From: Synergistaceae bacterium
Lineage (GTDB): Bacteria; Synergistota; Synergistia; Synergistales; Aminobacteriaceae
Length of the DNA stretch: 6,909 nucleotides
Assembly (NCBI GenBank): GCA_017458545.1
Contig: JAFTBA010000306.1
Coordinates: forward strand, 1-6,909
Direction of reading: 5' to 3'
Below, piece by piece: positions 5,418 through 6,909 of the stretch; position 1 is the stretch's first letter, and every line of letters starts with the position of its first letter. The notes beneath the pieces were generated by a model, which worked only from the letters and a program-made list of their open reading frames with translations, was not told where the DNA came from and ran no database searches. Position numbers and translations under genes: made by a program.

Positions 5418-6909
5418 ATGTCCCCGGCACGTCAGGGCAGAGCAGGAAACCCTTGGATCTTATTCGTATTATTCTTCTTTGTCATAGGCTGTACGTTAGT
5501 AGCACGACACTGTTACCCTAATCCTCTTGTTGTTCAGCAGTCTCAGCACCAATACTGGCGGAAAGTCCCGTTAAATTCAACTCGCGGAATAATTCAGGAC
5601 GTTAAGGGAAATGCCCTTGTCATTTCAGAGACACTCCCTTCGTTTGCTGTTGACCCTTCAATGGTTGATTCAGAAGACCTTGAGAAAATTGCTCAGGTAG
5701 TTTCGCCTGAAATCGTTGACAAAATTTCATCGCTCGTAGGAACTAAATCGCGTTTCATGTGGCTCAATCATAAAATCTCAGAACGTGAAGCACTGAAATT
5801 CAAAGAACTCAGAAAAGAAGTAAGAGCTATACGCGAAATCAGCGAGCCTTACAGGAAATATACTAACCAACGTTTAATGTCGCATGTTTTAGGTTTCTGC
5901 GACAACGAGAACAAAGGTCAGGCAGGAATTGAACAGCTCTGGGATAATACCCTCTACAATCCTCCGGGACAGAAAATCGTTGTCAGACGGCAGGGTACTC
6001 AGGCAGCAGCTCTCATGGAACGCGAACCTGAACACAGAACTGTTACTCCTATCGTAACGCTTACACTCGACAGCAGGATTCAATACGTTGTTGAAAAACA
6101 CCTGTTCAAAACAGCAGAACACGAAAAAGCTAAATGGGCAGTATGTATCTGCATGAATCCAAATACAGGTGAGATTCTCGCTATGGCAAGTTATCCTACA
6201 TTCGACCCTTCAAACAGAAAAAGCCTCACCAATGAAGCACTGTCCAACGCCGCTATCAGCAGAACCTATGAACCCGGCTCAACATTCAAGCCCATATATT
6301 TGGCTCTTGCACTCGAACGCGGATGGGTGAAAAGAGATGATATTTTCTTCTGCCCTGCTAAACTAAAAGTTGCTGACGGTTTCATCAGGGAATCAGATGC
6401 CCGTGTTGCATTGGGCAGCATAAACACAGCACAGTTAATCATAAAATCATCGAACGTAGGCATGGCTCAAATAGGTATACGCGCAAACAAAGTCAACATG
6501 TTTGAGAGCCTTGTGTCTATGGGTTTCGGACAGGAAACAGATATTGAACTTCCCGGAGTATCTCGCGGCATTCTTCCTTACCCCGAAAACTGGAGAGGCG
6601 TTACCCCTGCTAACATAGCTATAGGTCAGGGACTCGCAGTTACACCCATACAGCTCATAACGGCTATGGCTGCCGTAGTCAACGGCGGTAAACTTTTAAG
6701 CCCTTACATAGTCAAAGAAGCCGTGAACTCTCTCGGTGAACTCGTCTATAAGGGTGAGCATAAAATAATGCGCGAAGTAATGACCCCTGATACTGCCCAT
6801 TGGATGCGCGAGGCACTGCGCAGAGTCGTAACTGAGGGTACAGGCAGAAGAGCTGCAACAACTATCACTGATGTTGCAGGCAAAACAGGAACTGCTCAGG
6901 TCGCAGGCA
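5418..6909 (+). CDS. ftsI: Class B penicillin-binding protein, peptidoglycan DD-transpeptidase FtsI type (partial, runs off right edge)
   Basis: FtsI (PBP3) crosslinks septal peptidoglycan in the divisome together with FtsW. I translated 497 codons from ATG 5418; the frame stays open to the edge. A membrane anchor spans about residues 12-29 (PWILFVLFFFVIGCTLVA), followed by the class B dimerisation domain starting at R56-G57-I-I-Q-D. The transpeptidase domain shows all three active-site motifs: S288-T-F-K291 in EPGSTFKP (S288 is the acylated nucleophile), S344-S-N346, and K489-T-G491 in GKTGTAQ. GFGQETDIELPGVSRG and NIAIGQGLAVTPIQL are typical of FtsI/SpoVD. Position after rsmH and ftsL favours FtsI; SpoVD and PBP2 paralogues share the motifs but not usually this place. 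The start is the first usable codon after the FtsL stop, which is in the same frame; only a weak AAGG at 5402-5405 precedes it. The C terminus lies outside the window. Confidence 0.94.
   Translation, partial: MSPARQGRAGNPWILFVLFFFVIGCTLVARHCYPNPLVVQQSQHQYWRKVPLNSTRGIIQDVKGNALVISETLPSFAVDPSMVDSEDLEKIAQVVSPEIVDKISSLVGTKSRFMWLNHKISEREALKFKELRKEVRAIREISEPYRKYTNQRLMSHVLGFCDNENKGQAGIEQLWDNTLYNPPGQKIVVRRQGTQAAALMEREPEHRTVTPIVTLTLDSRIQYVVEKHLFKTAEHEKAKWAVCICMNPNTGEILAMASYPTFDPSNRKSLTNEALSNAAISRTYEPGSTFKPIYLALALERGWVKRDDIFFCPAKLKVADGFIRESDARVALGSINTAQLIIKSSNVGMAQIGIRANKVNMFESLVSMGFGQETDIELPGVSRGILPYPENWRGVTPANIAIGQGLAVTPIQLITAMAAVVNGGKLLSPYIVKEAVNSLGELVYKGEHKIMREVMTPDTAHWMREALRRVVTEGTGRRAATTITDVAGKTGTAQVAG

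Noticed and set aside
5225..5419. Minus-strand open frame of 64 codons
   Set aside because: Antisense shadow of the FtsL-like gene and no recognisable product.
5889..6463. Minus-strand frames at 5889-6122 and 6266-6463
   Set aside because: Both are antisense to the transpeptidase gene, which carries all three catalytic motifs in the plus frame.

Overview
The window holds two divergently transcribed blocks that meet in a short AT-rich gap near 3940-4024. The right block (+ strand) is the start of a bacterial division and cell-wall (dcw) cluster: rsmH (mraW), a small single-pass FtsL-like protein, and a class B penicillin-binding transpeptidase (FtsI type) that runs off the right edge. The left block (- strand) reads, in order of transcription, a solitary HicB-like protein, a protein built of winged-helix-like segments, a 640-residue P-loop ATPase, and a RecB/Cas4-type PD-(D/E)XK nuclease with an iron-sulfur cysteine set. 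The nuclease gene continues in frame into a prepilin-like membrane segment and runs off the left edge.

The organism is a bacterium with moderate GC by eye, AGGTGA-type ribosome binding sites matching a standard 16S anti-Shine-Dalgarno, and a dcw cluster that begins rsmH-ftsL-ftsI with no mraZ directly in front of rsmH. The transpeptidase and the pilin-like segment would suit a Gram-negative, possibly Synergistota-like lineage, but this assignment is a weak impression and not a demonstrated result.

The left block looks like one operon. The winged-helix and ATPase genes overlap by 11 bases, and the ATPase and nuclease genes are 3 bases apart. A DNA-binding candidate, a motor or switch ATPase and an Fe-S nuclease in tight coupling suggest a DNA-processing or defence module that I do not recognise as a named system. 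The in-frame join of nuclease and pilin-like segment is the strangest feature: it may be a membrane-anchored nuclease, an overlapping prepilin gene with its own start, or a frameshift that removed the nuclease stop.

The right block is ordinary core biology. An extended -10 promoter lies between rsmH and the FtsL-like gene, so the division genes can probably be transcribed independently of rsmH. No tRNA, rRNA, CRISPR array, insertion sequence or convincing terminator was seen, and no gene-free stretch exceeds about 100 bases.
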